Positions 1 to 8,807 are shown, numbered from the stretch's first letter. The stretch: DNA of 64,000 bases from an uncultured SAR116 cluster alpha proteobacterium (GCA_902622745.1 CACNQW010000003.1:1-64000); one strand, 5' to 3'. The notes: generated by a model from the sequence alone, not told the origin. Program-made: numbers and translations.

Positions 1-80
1 AATTTGAGCCTGTATTTGAACATAATCTCATAATATTTCCTGTATTTGGTGGTATTTCAGGATTAAACAAGATTATATGA
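1..80 (+). CDS. 3' end of a protein cut by the window edge (unknown function)
   Basis: An open frame enters from the left edge and stops at a TGA about 80 bases in, giving a 25-residue C-terminal tail that begins FEPVFEHNL and ends GLNKII. It is hydrophobic with several glycines and reads like the end of a real protein rather than random frame. It is convergent with the ytoQ-like gene, whose stop is only 7 bases further on, as is usual in this compact genome. Too little is present to name a family. The alternative is a chance open frame, since only 26 codons are visible. Confidence 0.4.
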   Translation, partial: FEPVFEHNLIIFPVFGGISGLNKII

Positions 81-87
81 AACATTT

Positions 88-537
88 TTAATTTAGTTTT
101 CCATTAATGACATAATTTAAAATTTTAACCACTTGATCATTGTTTTTAACAACAGCTAATGCCGCTGCATCTACTTCCTTCAAAGCATGTTGGTGCTCAT
201 CAGAGTGAATAATAATTAGAGACTTGTTTAGTGCGGCTGCATATCCTGCATCGAAAGCAGCATTCCACTGTTTATATTTTTCACCAAATTTCACTATAAC
301 TATGTCTGAATTTTCAATTTCTTTTCTTGTTCTAATTGCATTTAATTTAGCTCCTTTATTATCTTTCCAAAATTGGGTGTCTTCATTTCCTAGGATTTCT
401 ACTCCACAATTATCAGATGCATCATGATCAGTTACTGGGCTAGAAAAATTAACATTTAAATCATTTTTTTTTGTAAGTTGTATGATGTCATCTCTCCAAT
501 CAGAATGAATTTCACCAGCTAGATAAATATTTAACAT
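88..537 (-). CDS. YtoQ family protein
   Basis: A 149-residue cytosolic protein of the YtoQ family, whose fold resembles nucleoside 2-deoxyribosyltransferases; its biochemical role is not established. The N-terminus [12 protein letters not shown] (residues 4-15) and the later segment with [20 protein letters not shown] (84-103) are characteristic. The length matches the family. A GGGAG ribosome-binding site precedes the ATG. It is the last gene of a minus-strand operon (aldolase, PhyH dioxygenase, MFS carrier, YtoQ), lying 12 bases after the transporter, so it may handle a product of that pathway. Family call is confident; function is unknown. Confidence 0.85.
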   Translation of the reverse strand: MLNIYLAGEIHSDWRDDIIQLTKKNDLNVNFSSPVTDHDASDNCGVEILGNEDTQFWKDNKGAKLNAIRTRKEIENSDIVIVKFGEKYKQWNAAFDAGYAAALNKSLIIIHSDEHQHALKEVDAAALAVVKNNDQVVKILNYVINGKLN

Positions 538-549
538 TTCAATCTCCCG

Positions 550-1755
550 TTATTTTAAATTAGGTATTCTAGACATTGTTATAAATAAAGAAATAGCAGA
601 AGCAATAGCTAAAATACTCATGCCAAATAAAATATAATTATATGAAATATTTAAATCTAATAATTGACCTACAATAACTGGACCTAGGGCTGTTCCAAAA
701 ACCATAGAGGATGTTGAAAGAGACCGAATAGATCCTAAGTTTTTTGTCCCAAAATAATTAGGCCAAAATGTTGAACCTATAGTCATAGCTGAACCTTGTG
801 TTAATCCAAGAAAAACAAATCCAATAAATACATAAAAATAATTATCTCCAATTGAAAAACTTATTAAACCTAATGCCATAGGTATTAGGTAGTAGGGTAT
901 GAATTTAGAAACTCCGAATTTGTCAATCATCCATCCTGAAAAAATTAAAGCAGACATTGAAGATATTGTATATATTGGAAAAATGGAAAAATATTTTACT
1001 ACATTAAAATTCTTAATATCTATTAAATGCATTTGATAGAAAAAAAATGCTGTAGAAAATATTGGTGTAATTAATAAAGGTAAAATTACTGACCAAAAGA
1101 GCCAAAATTTTAAAACTTCTTTTCTCGTCCAATGTTTATCATTTAATCCAGTTTGTTCTGTAATTGTACTAAGAGATGACTTAGGTATCCTCTCAACTTT
1201 TAGAAGATTTATTATAATTGGAAGTATTAGTATAAGTAAGATGCCACCAAAGCTCCAACTAAACTTCCAACCAACATAAGATATAATTAATGTCATGATA
1301 ATTGGAAAAATTGCTTCTCCAAATGAAAACCCAAGGACAGATATTGAAGTTGCCTTACCTTTATTTTGTCCAAACCAACGGCCAATTGCTACCGAGGGTA
1401 AATGGAATAACATCCCTTGACCAAAAAATCTCAACCCAAAAATAATACCTATTAATATCCAAAGAGACGAATTAAATACCATTGCAAAACATAAAATTGA
1501 TAAGAAAATAAAAACAAATATAATTAATTTTTTGAATTCATATTTATCAACTAATCCACCTAAAACTAACATCATGAAAGCAGATGCTAAAGTTCCTAGT
1601 GCATAGATACTGCCCCAGTCACCATGACTTAACTGAAAAAAGGATCTTATCTCATTAGCATAGAGTGAAATGAAAAAAGTTTGTCCAAAACATGAAGAAA
1701 AGTACATTAATGAACAAGCTAATAGCCATTTAAAATTTTCAAGAAAAAACTTCAT
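550..1755 (-). CDS. MFS transporter
   Basis: A 401-residue inner-membrane carrier of the major facilitator superfamily, with about 12 hydrophobic helices in two halves and a hydrophilic central loop around residues 190-215. The loop after helix 2 carries GGLVDKYEFKK and the equivalent in the second half is SGWMIDKFG, matching the MFS GxLaDrxGrr signature. Its place after the PhyH-dioxygenase and DHDPS-family genes on the same strand suggests it imports their substrate, probably a small organic anion of the oxalate/formate or monocarboxylate type. The substrate cannot be read from the sequence. Confidence 0.85.
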   Translation of the reverse strand: MKFFLENFKWLLACSLMYFSSCFGQTFFISLYANEIRSFFQLSHGDWGSIYALGTLASAFMMLVLGGLVDKYEFKKLIIFVFIFLSILCFAMVFNSSLWILIGIIFGLRFFGQGMLFHLPSVAIGRWFGQNKGKATSISVLGFSFGEAIFPIIMTLIISYVGWKFSWSFGGILLILILPIIINLLKVERIPKSSLSTITEQTGLNDKHWTRKEVLKFWLFWSVILPLLITPIFSTAFFFYQMHLIDIKNFNVVKYFSIFPIYTISSMSALIFSGWMIDKFGVSKFIPYYLIPMALGLISFSIGDNYFYVFIGFVFLGLTQGSAMTIGSTFWPNYFGTKNLGSIRSLSTSSMVFGTALGPVIVGQLLDLNISYNYILFGMSILAIASAISLFITMSRIPNLK

Positions 1756-1770
1756 TAAAATTAAAATTTA

Positions 1771-2730
1771 TTAATGTTTTAACTCTCCAATTAATTTTGG
1801 ATTTATGTTTAGAAAATCATCAGTTGGATCACCAATTCTTCCGTAGCCGTTCCAGACTTTGAAACCTAAAAGTTCTTTTTGATAATCGGATAGTTTACTA
1901 AATATATTTTTCTTAAGTCCTAAAGTATAATTTTCTTGTGGTCTAAATTGTGGTCCACAGAAAGTAATTAAAATTGCCAGTCTTTCTTTATCACTTATAT
2001 TAGCGCCAGTTCCGTGCCATAATCTTCCATCAGTTATTATAGCGCATCCGGGGGGGCCTTCAGCTGCAATTGGTACAATTTTTTTATCTAACTTTTTATT
2101 GGGATGCCTTCCAAATTTATGAGAGCCTGGGACAACTAGTGTTCCTCCATTTTCAAAAGACATTCCATTAAGCATTATAAGAACATTCGAAACTACTGGT
2201 CTTGTAATTAAGTCATTATTCTTATTTACGTTTTTATTAATTTTATAATCAAATTTTTTTCTAGTTATAGAACTAATTGGTAAAAAATTTTCATCTCTAT
2301 TTACTGGGTCAGGATTCCACCATTGATCTGTATGGAGATCCATTGCAATACCGCCAGGTTTTGCTATATTTGCATTATAACTTGAAAGAATAAAATTTTT
2401 TCCCAAAACGGCTTCAACGCAATTTGTATAATTGTGCATTTTCAACACATCTAAAAAAATCTTTCCTTTATTAGGAAGCATCCATACTCTTTGATTAATT
2501 CCACCTTTTTTGGTGTTATCAAATTCACCCCACTTTTTTTCTTTACTACCATCTTCATAAGCTAAATTTTGTTTTTTTTCAGCATTGGCTTGTTCAACTA
2601 ATCTTCTTGATAATTCATCATTTAGATCAGTTGGAATTGCATCTTTAAGTAAGCAATATCCCCATTCTTTTAAATCAAGCTTTGCTTTAGCTATTGATTT
2701 TGTTGCTTGGGGAAAATTTTTATTCTTCAC
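1771..2730 (-). CDS. Phytanoyl-CoA dioxygenase (PhyH) family Fe(II)/2-oxoglutarate oxygenase
   Basis: A 319-residue non-heme iron oxygenase of the PhyH family. The iron triad is visible as His133-x-Asp135 (in MDLHTDQWW) and His239 (in DGRLWHGTGAN), with Arg250 as the likely 2-oxoglutarate anchor. PGSHKFGRHP (201-210) is the usual strand before the second histidine. It probably hydroxylates a small organic acid or secondary metabolite; bacterial relatives are diverse, so the substrate is unknown. The start is GTG, overlapping the TAG stop of the upstream aldolase gene by one base (TAGTG), which implies translational coupling. Confidence 0.85.
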   Translation of the reverse strand: MKNKNFPQATKSIAKAKLDLKEWGYCLLKDAIPTDLNDELSRRLVEQANAEKKQNLAYEDGSKEKKWGEFDNTKKGGINQRVWMLPNKGKIFLDVLKMHNYTNCVEAVLGKNFILSSYNANIAKPGGIAMDLHTDQWWNPDPVNRDENFLPISSITRKKFDYKINKNVNKNNDLITRPVVSNVLIMLNGMSFENGGTLVVPGSHKFGRHPNKKLDKKIVPIAAEGPPGCAIITDGRLWHGTGANISDKERLAILITFCGPQFRPQENYTLGLKKNIFSKLSDYQKELLGFKVWNGYGRIGDPTDDFLNINPKLIGELKH

Positions 2731-3611
2731 TATATTAACCCTAGGCCTTTCAGCGCAATTTCGACTTTTTCTTTTTGATTTTTTGTAGCAGGTGATGTTG
2801 GTTTTCTGGCATATCCCGCATCTAATCCTTGTAATTTTTGAGCATATTTACAAAGTGATGGCATGTTATCTAGACCGATAGCATCCCAAAGTGGCATCAA
2901 TTTTTGATGGAGATCAAGAGCAATATCCCAATTTTCGTTCTGGACAGCATCCCATAATTTTACAGATGGGCCTGGAGCTGCAGTTAAAATAGCTGCAATG
3001 GCCCCTGGCGCTCCTAGCTGATAAGATGACATAAGCAAAGCATCCACAGCACTAAAGATAAGATTTTTTGGATTAGCTCTTCTTATTAGATCTGCAAATA
3101 ATTTCATATCTCCTGCGCTTTGTTTAACGCCCAAAACTCCAGGAACCTCATCCATAATTCTAATAAGTAAATCTGGAGAAAGATAACACCAGGGAACAAC
3201 ATTATATATTAAAATAGGAACTTGGCACTCATCATATATCTCTTTAAAATGATTAACCATAGCATCGTCGTCAGGTTTAAATAGGTAATGTGGTGGAGTT
3301 ATTTGTAAGGCACTTACATCTAAATCTTTCACGGACTTTCCTCTAGCTATCACTTCGGATGTTGAATTAGTTACAATTCCGGCAACTACGGGTATTCTTC
3401 CATCAACAGAATCAACAGTAGTTTTCATCAATTTTATATATTCTTCTCTATCAAGAACATGTCCTTCTCCAGTGCTTCCGCCTGCTGCTAGTCCATGTAC
3501 ACCGTTATCAATCAACCAATCGACCTGAGGTTTGACAAGGCTATAATCAATTTCACCATTTTCTGAAAACGGTGTAGTAAATGGTGAAATTATTCCTTTT
3601 AGATCAGACAT
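2730..3611 (-). CDS. Dihydrodipicolinate synthase/N-acetylneuraminate lyase family protein
   Basis: A 293-residue class I aldolase/lyase of the DapA/NanA superfamily. The pyruvate-carboxylate binding loop is GGSTGEGHVL (44-53), the catalytic Tyr is Tyr136 (ILIYNVVP) and the Schiff-base Lys is Lys163 (GVKQSAGD). It is first in an operon with PhyH, MFS and YtoQ genes, not with lysine-biosynthesis genes. It is therefore more likely a catabolic 2-keto-3-deoxy-acid or related aldolase than housekeeping DapA. A good AGGAGAG site precedes the ATG. The exact substrate is an open question. Confidence 0.85.
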   Translation of the reverse strand: MSDLKGIISPFTTPFSENGEIDYSLVKPQVDWLIDNGVHGLAAGGSTGEGHVLDREEYIKLMKTTVDSVDGRIPVVAGIVTNSTSEVIARGKSVKDLDVSALQITPPHYLFKPDDDAMVNHFKEIYDECQVPILIYNVVPWCYLSPDLLIRIMDEVPGVLGVKQSAGDMKLFADLIRRANPKNLIFSAVDALLMSSYQLGAPGAIAAILTAAPGPSVKLWDAVQNENWDIALDLHQKLMPLWDAIGLDNMPSLCKYAQKLQGLDAGYARKPTSPATKNQKEKVEIALKGLGLI

Positions 3612-3692
3612 AAATTACTCTCCTAATAAAATACACTCTTGTTGATAATCTAATTTTTTTAAATAATATTATTACTATTAAAGTTTATTATT

Positions 3693-4640
3693 ATGATTAA
3701 AGATAAAGATGTAAATTTATATTTAAAAAAAAGACAAGAAGTAGAAGCACCGAATCATCATGATCTCCTGCCAATTCAGTTAAGAGAAGAAAGATTAAAA
3801 CAACTAAAATTAGACAATTTAATTGGACCAGAACTAAAAAAAGTTTTTGATACTCAAATTAGAAGTTTTGATAACTATCAACTAAATTTAAGAGTTTATA
3901 TTCCTTTCGAAAATGAAAAAAATAAAAAAACTCCAATTATTCTTTTTTTCCATGGAGGGGGATTTGTTATGGGTAACTTGGATACTCATGATTATCCGTG
4001 CAGGTGTATTTCAAAATATAGTGAAATGATTGTTGTTGCAGTTGATTATAGATTAGCACCAGAGAATAAGTTTCCAATCCCATATAAAGATGCTGAATAC
4101 GCTCTGAAATCTCTAGAGTTTTTAAAAACTGAAAATTGTGATTTAAATAATGTAATAGTATGTGGAGATAGTGCTGGAGGAAATTTAGCTACAGTATTAA
4201 GTATTAATTCATCAAAAAATTTACTTCCTAAAATAAAAGGACAGATTTTGATTTATCCTTGGGTTGATTTTACATTATCAATGAGATCTTCAGATTTTAA
4301 TTTGCCTGGAGCCACTCTTACAGGTGATACTATAAGTTACTTTGCTAACCATTATTTAAAAGATAAAAAAGATGAAGTAAACTATGAGGCTTCTCCTCTT
4401 TTTTCAAAAGACTTATATAATCAACCAAATACATTTATTTTTGCAGCTGAGTTAGATCCCTTGTTAGATGAAGGAATAGCCTATTACAATAGATTAAAAT
4501 CTTATGGAAATAATGTGATTTATAAACTTTACAGAGACCAACTTCACGGCTTCGTTACTAATTCAAAACATTTTCCAAAGGGTTTAGATTGCTTAAAAGA
4601 AATTTCTGAAAGTGCTAAAAAATTAGTGAGTGATCTCTAA
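3693..4640 (+). CDS. Alpha/beta hydrolase, hormone-sensitive lipase (HSL) type esterase
   Basis: A 315-residue carboxylesterase of the HSL family. The oxyanion-hole motif HGGG (87-90), nucleophile elbow GDSAG with Ser160, Asp255 (AELDPLLDE) and His285 (LHGF) form a complete catalytic set. No signal peptide is seen, so it acts in the cytoplasm on a short-chain ester or lactone. The following SDR gene starts directly at its stop codon (TAA ATG), so the two are co-translated and probably share a pathway. It is divergent from the aldolase/PhyH operon, with 81 bases between them. Confidence 0.88.
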   Translation: MIKDKDVNLYLKKRQEVEAPNHHDLLPIQLREERLKQLKLDNLIGPELKKVFDTQIRSFDNYQLNLRVYIPFENEKNKKTPIILFFHGGGFVMGNLDTHDYPCRCISKYSEMIVVAVDYRLAPENKFPIPYKDAEYALKSLEFLKTENCDLNNVIVCGDSAGGNLATVLSINSSKNLLPKIKGQILIYPWVDFTLSMRSSDFNLPGATLTGDTISYFANHYLKDKKDEVNYEASPLFSKDLYNQPNTFIFAAELDPLLDEGIAYYNRLKSYGNNVIYKLYRDQLHGFVTNSKHFPKGLDCLKEISESAKKLVSDL

Positions 4641-5540
4641 ATGAAAGTAGTTATTTATGGTGGCTCAGGCTTCATTGGTGCTTGGATAACAAAGTTATTG
4701 CTCGTTAATAATTTTCAAATAACAATATTTGATAAAAAAATTAATGAAGATTTACTTAATCGTATTATAGGGAAGAATGTTGAAAAAATTCATTTTGTTG
4801 AAGGTGACATTCTTGAATATGAAACTGTTTTAAAAACTGCAAAAGATCAAAGTGTTTTGATAAATTTAGTAGGTTTGATGACACCTGATTGTAGTAACAA
4901 TCCGAGATTGGGTAACCAAGTAAATGTTATTGGTTCTATAAATGTTTTTGAAGCTGCTTTAGAAGCTAAATGTAATCTTGTTGTTTATACAAGTAGTGGT
5001 GGAGTTTATGGACAAAAAGATAAAATTAATCCTTTTCCAGAAACGCATTATGGCGCTTATAAATTAGCAGTAGAAGGTATTGCAAGAGCTTATAATTTAG
5101 AAAACAAATTAAATTCATTCGGATTGAGACCATTTGTTGTTTACGGTCCCGGAAGAGAAATAGGTGGCACAGCTAGTATTTCACTAGCTTGTAAGGCAGC
5201 TGCGGAAGACAAAGAATATGAAATTGAATTTGGTGGGGGGGCTGGATTTGTTTATGTCGAAGATATAGCTAATATAGTTTTAAAAATTTTAGAAAGTTTA
5301 CCTAATGGTGCAAAAGTAATGAATATTAATGGAATTTCAAGGAAGGTGGCTAATATAGCTGAATATTTAAACTCCTTTACAACAAATAAAAAAATAACTT
5401 ATCATAAAAATTCTCTTCCAATAGTTGAAGAGATACTAGGAAATGGTCCAGCTGATTTTTTTGAAAATTTTAGTTTTACAGATTTAAAAACTGGGTTAGG
5501 AAAAACTGTTGCTTATTATAAAAACACTTTAGGAAAATAG
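4641..5540 (+). CDS. NAD(P)-dependent epimerase/dehydratase (extended SDR)
   Basis: A 299-residue extended short-chain dehydrogenase. The nucleotide-binding GGSGFIG (7-13) lies at the N-terminus, and the active site Tyr137-x3-Lys141 follows a serine-rich strand (YTSSGGVYG, about 116-124). The fold is that of sugar-nucleotide epimerases, but no sugar-nucleotide genes are nearby. It abuts the esterase upstream without a spacer and is followed two bases later by a small exported protein. It may reduce or epimerise a product released by the esterase. The function beyond the superfamily is inferred. Confidence 0.82.
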   Translation: MKVVIYGGSGFIGAWITKLLLVNNFQITIFDKKINEDLLNRIIGKNVEKIHFVEGDILEYETVLKTAKDQSVLINLVGLMTPDCSNNPRLGNQVNVIGSINVFEAALEAKCNLVVYTSSGGVYGQKDKINPFPETHYGAYKLAVEGIARAYNLENKLNSFGLRPFVVYGPGREIGGTASISLACKAAAEDKEYEIEFGGGAGFVYVEDIANIVLKILESLPNGAKVMNINGISRKVANIAEYLNSFTTNKKITYHKNSLPIVEEILGNGPADFFENFSFTDLKTGLGKTVAYYKNTLGK

Positions 5541-5542
5541 AA

Positions 5543-5926
5543 TTGAAAATCTTCAAATATTTAATTTTAGTTTTTATTTTTTTTTCATTCAATGCCTACA
5601 GTAAGCCCCCCTATACAGGATTAGTATGTACAGATAAAAACAAAACGAAAAAACTTGAATTTTTTTTCATGGAAAAAGGTAATAATGATATAAGAGTTTT
5701 TAAAAGGGTTTCTGGAGAATTTATGAATGTTGGGAAAGTTGTAGGCCAAAAACCTGGTTCTTTTTCACTTTGGGAAGATAAGCACACACTTAAAGGATTA
5801 GATTTTGCTTGGCATTTAGATAAAATTACGGGAGTGTTAAAACCATTTATTTTAAGTTCTTCATGGAAAAAAATAACTTCTTTACCAAAGCCATTAAGTT
5901 GTAGAAGTGAAAGCTTCTGGTATTAA
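5543..5926 (+). CDS. Small exported protein of unknown function
   Basis: A 127-residue protein that I do not recognise. The first 20 residues form a clear Sec signal peptide (MKIFKYLILVFIFFSFNAYS), after which the mature part has two cysteines (in GLVCTDK and LSCRSE) that could form a periplasmic disulfide. It starts at TTG two bases after the upstream SDR stop, suggesting coupling. The mature domain is about 107 residues with W- and K-rich strands, resembling small beta-rich periplasmic proteins. No enzymatic motif is visible. Confidence 0.7.
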   Translation: MKIFKYLILVFIFFSFNAYSKPPYTGLVCTDKNKTKKLEFFFMEKGNNDIRVFKRVSGEFMNVGKVVGQKPGSFSLWEDKHTLKGLDFAWHLDKITGVLKPFILSSSWKKITSLPKPLSCRSESFWY

Positions 5927-5943
5927 TATAGTAAAACACGTAT

Positions 5944-6819
5944 ATGAAAAATAATGTATCTCTGGGAATATTGCTGATGATCTCAGCTATTTTTCTTCTT
6001 TCTATAATGGATGGGATTTCAAAATATCTCTCACAACATTATAGCGTTATAGCAATTAATATGTTTAGATATTGGTTTTTTGGAGTTTTGTTAATTTTTT
6101 TATCATATGCTCCAAAAGAAAAAAAAATAAAAGTACCAAAAACTAAATATAAATACATTCAAATATTAAGAGGTACTATTTTAGCTATTGAAATGTGTTT
6201 TGCACATTATTGTTTTTTAAAAATAGGGCTTATTGAATCTCATGCCATTTTTGCGAGTGGTCCATTGATAGTAGCAATCTTTTCACTAATCATACTAAAT
6301 GAAAAATTTGGTTGGAGGAGGTGGTCAGCAATTATTTTTGGTTTTGTCGGTATTTTAATAATATTAAGACCTGGATTAAAAGTATTTGATCCTATATCTC
6401 TTATAGCTGTTGGTTGTGCGATTGCTTTTTCTTTGTATCAGGTTTTAACAAGATATGTTTCAGACGAAGATGATTCTGATACAAGTTTTTTTTACACAGG
6501 TGTTACAGGTCTAATTGTCCTAACTTTAGTAGGACCATTTTTTGTAACTAAGATAGTTTTCTTAGATGTTTTTTTTATATTAGCTGTTTGTTGTCTTGGA
6601 GCTGCTGGTCACTATTTAATGATAAAATCATTTCAAAATGCTGAAGCTTCACTTTTACAGCCATTTATCTACTTACATTTAGTTTTTGTAAGTTTTATCG
6701 GTATTTTTATTTTTGATGAAAATATAGATTTAGCTATTTTAATTGGATCAACTATTGTTATAGGAGCAGGTTTATATACTTTCTGGCGTGAAAGAATCGT
6801 TGATAAGCAAATTGAGTAA
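5944..6819 (+). CDS. DMT-superfamily (EamA) transporter
   Basis: A 291-residue inner-membrane protein with about 10 transmembrane helices arranged as two EamA repeats. The first repeat ends near FGFVGILIILRPG (about residues 135-147), the classic end of an EamA repeat. The second repeat ends with GSTIVIGAGLYTFWRER. Family members export or import metabolites and amino acids; the substrate is not predictable here. It is the last gene before a 175-base spacer and the TRAP operon, and is the only gene of the upstream operon with no obvious enzymatic partner. Confidence 0.85.
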   Translation: MKNNVSLGILLMISAIFLLSIMDGISKYLSQHYSVIAINMFRYWFFGVLLIFLSYAPKEKKIKVPKTKYKYIQILRGTILAIEMCFAHYCFLKIGLIESHAIFASGPLIVAIFSLIILNEKFGWRRWSAIIFGFVGILIILRPGLKVFDPISLIAVGCAIAFSLYQVLTRYVSDEDDSDTSFFYTGVTGLIVLTLVGPFFVTKIVFLDVFFILAVCCLGAAGHYLMIKSFQNAEASLLQPFIYLHLVFVSFIGIFIFDENIDLAILIGSTIVIGAGLYTFWRERIVDKQIE

Positions 6820-6994
6820 AATCAATATATAGATATTTAAATAAAAAAAGTATCTAGATATAGTTTTTAGAATCAAAGACTTAAAAAAAAAATTTTTTTT
6901 TTCTTAAAATCTCTTGCCTTTACGTAGTTTTTTTTTAACACTTATTGCCAGAAGTTTAAAACTTTTGAATAAACTAATATTAGGGAGGAATTTC
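6820..6994 (+). promoter_or_regulatory. Leader of the TRAP operon with a perfect A10T10 tract
   Basis: This 175-base spacer is the longest in the window. It contains ten A followed by ten T (6883-6902), a perfect 20-base palindrome, a T9 run near 6928-6936, and a strong GGGAGG ribosome-binding site (6983-6988) 6 bases before the dctP ATG. The A/T tract could act as a weak terminator for the upstream permease gene, as curved DNA, or as an UP-like element for the strongly expressed dctP. No convincing -10/-35 pair was found by eye, and no known riboswitch was recognised. Confidence 0.45.
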
Positions 6995-8041
6995 ATGAAG
7001 TTCAAAACTAGCCTATTAATAGGTGCGGCTGCAGTAGCAGCTACTAGTTTACTTGCTGTAACAAGTCATGCAAAAAATCTTCGTTGGAAGATGCAAAGTA
7101 CTTGGGGTAGTCAGGTAGCTATTAACGGTGAATCAGCTGTTTACTTTTCAAATAAAGTTAAGGCATTATCTGATGGTAAAGTTCAGTTAAGATTCCATGA
7201 GCCTAACGCGCTTGTACCTTCTTTAGAAGTATGGGATGCTGTTAAAAACGGTTCAGTAGACGCAGGTTACACAACACCAGGATATCACGCAGGTAAGATC
7301 CCTGCTGTTTCTTACTTTACAGCTGTTCCATTTGGACCAGGTGCAAGTGAGTATCATGGATGGTTTGAGTATGGCGGAGGCCAGCAGTTGAAAGATGAGA
7401 TCTATGGTGAGTACGGATTAAAGGCTCTTAACTGTCTTACACACGCTCCTGAAACATCAGGTTGGTTCAGAAAGAGAATCAATTCTGTTGATGAATTAAA
7501 AGGTATGAAGATGAGATTCTTTGGCCTTGGAGCTATGGTTATGAACAAAATCGGTGTATCAACACAGTTATTAGCTGGTGGAGATATTTATCCAGCACTT
7601 GAAAAAGGTGTTATTGATGCAACTGAGTTTTCAATGCCTACACATGACTTAAGTTATGGTTTTTACCAGTTAGCTAAGTTTAACTATTTTCCAGGTTGGC
7701 ATCAGCAAACATCAATTGGTGAATTATTGATGGCCAAAAAAGCTTGGGAAGGGTTGTCAAAGTACCAGCAAGAGATTATTAATACAGCATGTAGAGATAC
7801 AATGTGGTGGGCTCTTGTTAGATCAGATGCAAAGCAAGTACCTGCTATGCGTGAGCTAGAGAAAAAAGGTGTTACTTTTGTAAAGTGGAAGCAAGCTGAT
7901 CTTGATAAACTTAAAGCTGCTTGGTTAGAAGTTGTTAAAGAGAAGTCAGCTTCTGATCCATTATTTGCTAAGATCACAAAAAGCTACCAAGCTTTTAGAG
8001 ATGACTACAGTATCTGGCAGAAGAATGCTTACTTAAACTAA
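6995..8041 (+). CDS. dctP: TRAP transporter periplasmic substrate-binding protein (DctP/TakP type)
   Basis: The 348-residue solute-binding component of a TRAP importer. It begins with a Sec signal peptide (about residues 1-26, ending AVTSHA) and continues with the DctP fold. The segment FRKRINSVDELKGMKMRFFG holds the arginine that in TRAP proteins binds the substrate carboxylate. The overall sequence (LRWKMQSTWGS start, FEYGGGQQL) resembles the TakP/2-oxoacid and mannitol/chloroaromatic branch, so an organic acid, perhaps a 2-oxoacid, is likely. An in-frame start 27 codons upstream exists, but the ATG used here has a GGGAGG site and begins the signal peptide. Codon use is visibly less AT-rich than in neighbours, as expected for high expression. 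Confidence 0.9.
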   Translation: MKFKTSLLIGAAAVAATSLLAVTSHAKNLRWKMQSTWGSQVAINGESAVYFSNKVKALSDGKVQLRFHEPNALVPSLEVWDAVKNGSVDAGYTTPGYHAGKIPAVSYFTAVPFGPGASEYHGWFEYGGGQQLKDEIYGEYGLKALNCLTHAPETSGWFRKRINSVDELKGMKMRFFGLGAMVMNKIGVSTQLLAGGDIYPALEKGVIDATEFSMPTHDLSYGFYQLAKFNYFPGWHQQTSIGELLMAKKAWEGLSKYQQEIINTACRDTMWWALVRSDAKQVPAMRELEKKGVTFVKWKQADLDKLKAAWLEVVKEKSASDPLFAKITKSYQAFRDDYSIWQKNAYLN

Positions 8042-8069
8042 GATTTTTTAATCTTAAATTAAGATTGAA

Positions 8070-8100
8070 ACGCCTGTTAATTTAGCAGGCGTTTTTTTTT
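8070..8100 (+). terminator. Strong rho-independent terminator after dctP
   Basis: A perfect 7-bp stem (ACGCCTG / CAGGCGT) with a 9-base loop is followed immediately by an unbroken run of nine T. It lies 28 bases after the dctP stop and 68 bases before dctQ. This is the most GC-rich hairpin in the window. It would let the binding protein be made in excess over the membrane subunits, by partial termination or by separating two transcripts. Confidence 0.9.
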
Positions 8101-8168
8101 GTTTAAAGTCTTGCAACATTAATTGATTGTGCTAACAATTATATATTATCTATAAATTGGAGGGCTTT

Positions 8169-8798
8169 ATGGATGCTATGAAAGCAAGTGATAATTTAAG
8201 AGGTTTGGTTGATGCAGTCGCTAAACTTTCAACTTGGGCATTAGTCCCTCTTGTAGTTATAACAATGTGGGATGTTATAGCTAGGAAATTTATTTTCATT
8301 CAAATATTTATGGTAAAAAATTTTGGTTCTATTTTTGAGTCAACACTACTTCAAGAATTAGAATGGCATTTTCATACAGTAGTCTTTTGTCTCGTGTTGG
8401 GTTATGGTTACATTAACAATAGACATGTTAGGGTAGATTTTTTAAGAGAACACTTTCATTTCAGAACTAAAGCCAATATTGAATTTTGGGGAAATATTAT
8501 CTTTATGCTTCCTTTTACACTTACTTGTGTTTATTTTTCCGTTATATATATGTATGACTCTTTTGTTATAGGCGAAGTTTCAGCATCGTTAGTTGGTCTG
8601 TCACATCGATGGATAATAAAATGTTTTCTTCCAGCTGGTTACTTTTTCTTGTTTTTAGCTGGTGTCTCAGTAATGCTTCAACTCTATGCAGTTTTATACC
8701 AAAATGTTACAAAGACGTCTTCGGGCGGAAAAAAACTAATGGTTGTTGAGTGGCCTGAAGATTCGGTTGGGTTAAGAGGATCTAAGTACGATAGATAA
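8169..8798 (+). CDS. dctQ: TRAP transporter small permease (DctQ/TakQ)
   Basis: A 209-residue inner-membrane protein with four helices, the small TRAP subunit. LQELEWHFHTVVFCLVLGYGY and NNRHVRVDFLRE (residues about 60-95) match the DctQ signature (E.......F..G.......H..VD). The ATG chosen has GGAGGG (8159-8164) 4 bases upstream; a TTG four codons earlier overlaps that site and is unlikely. It lies downstream of a strong terminator but on the same strand as dctP, so it may have its own promoter in the 68-base spacer. It works with DctM in Na+-driven uptake. Confidence 0.9.
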   Translation: MDAMKASDNLRGLVDAVAKLSTWALVPLVVITMWDVIARKFIFIQIFMVKNFGSIFESTLLQELEWHFHTVVFCLVLGYGYINNRHVRVDFLREHFHFRTKANIEFWGNIIFMLPFTLTCVYFSVIYMYDSFVIGEVSASLVGLSHRWIIKCFLPAGYFFLFLAGVSVMLQLYAVLYQNVTKTSSGGKKLMVVEWPEDSVGLRGSKYDR

Positions 8799-8807
8799 AG
8801 TTAAGAT

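Noticed and set aside
6914..6994. 27-residue N-terminal extension of DctP
   Set aside because: The ATG at 6995 has a strong ribosome-binding site and begins the signal peptide.
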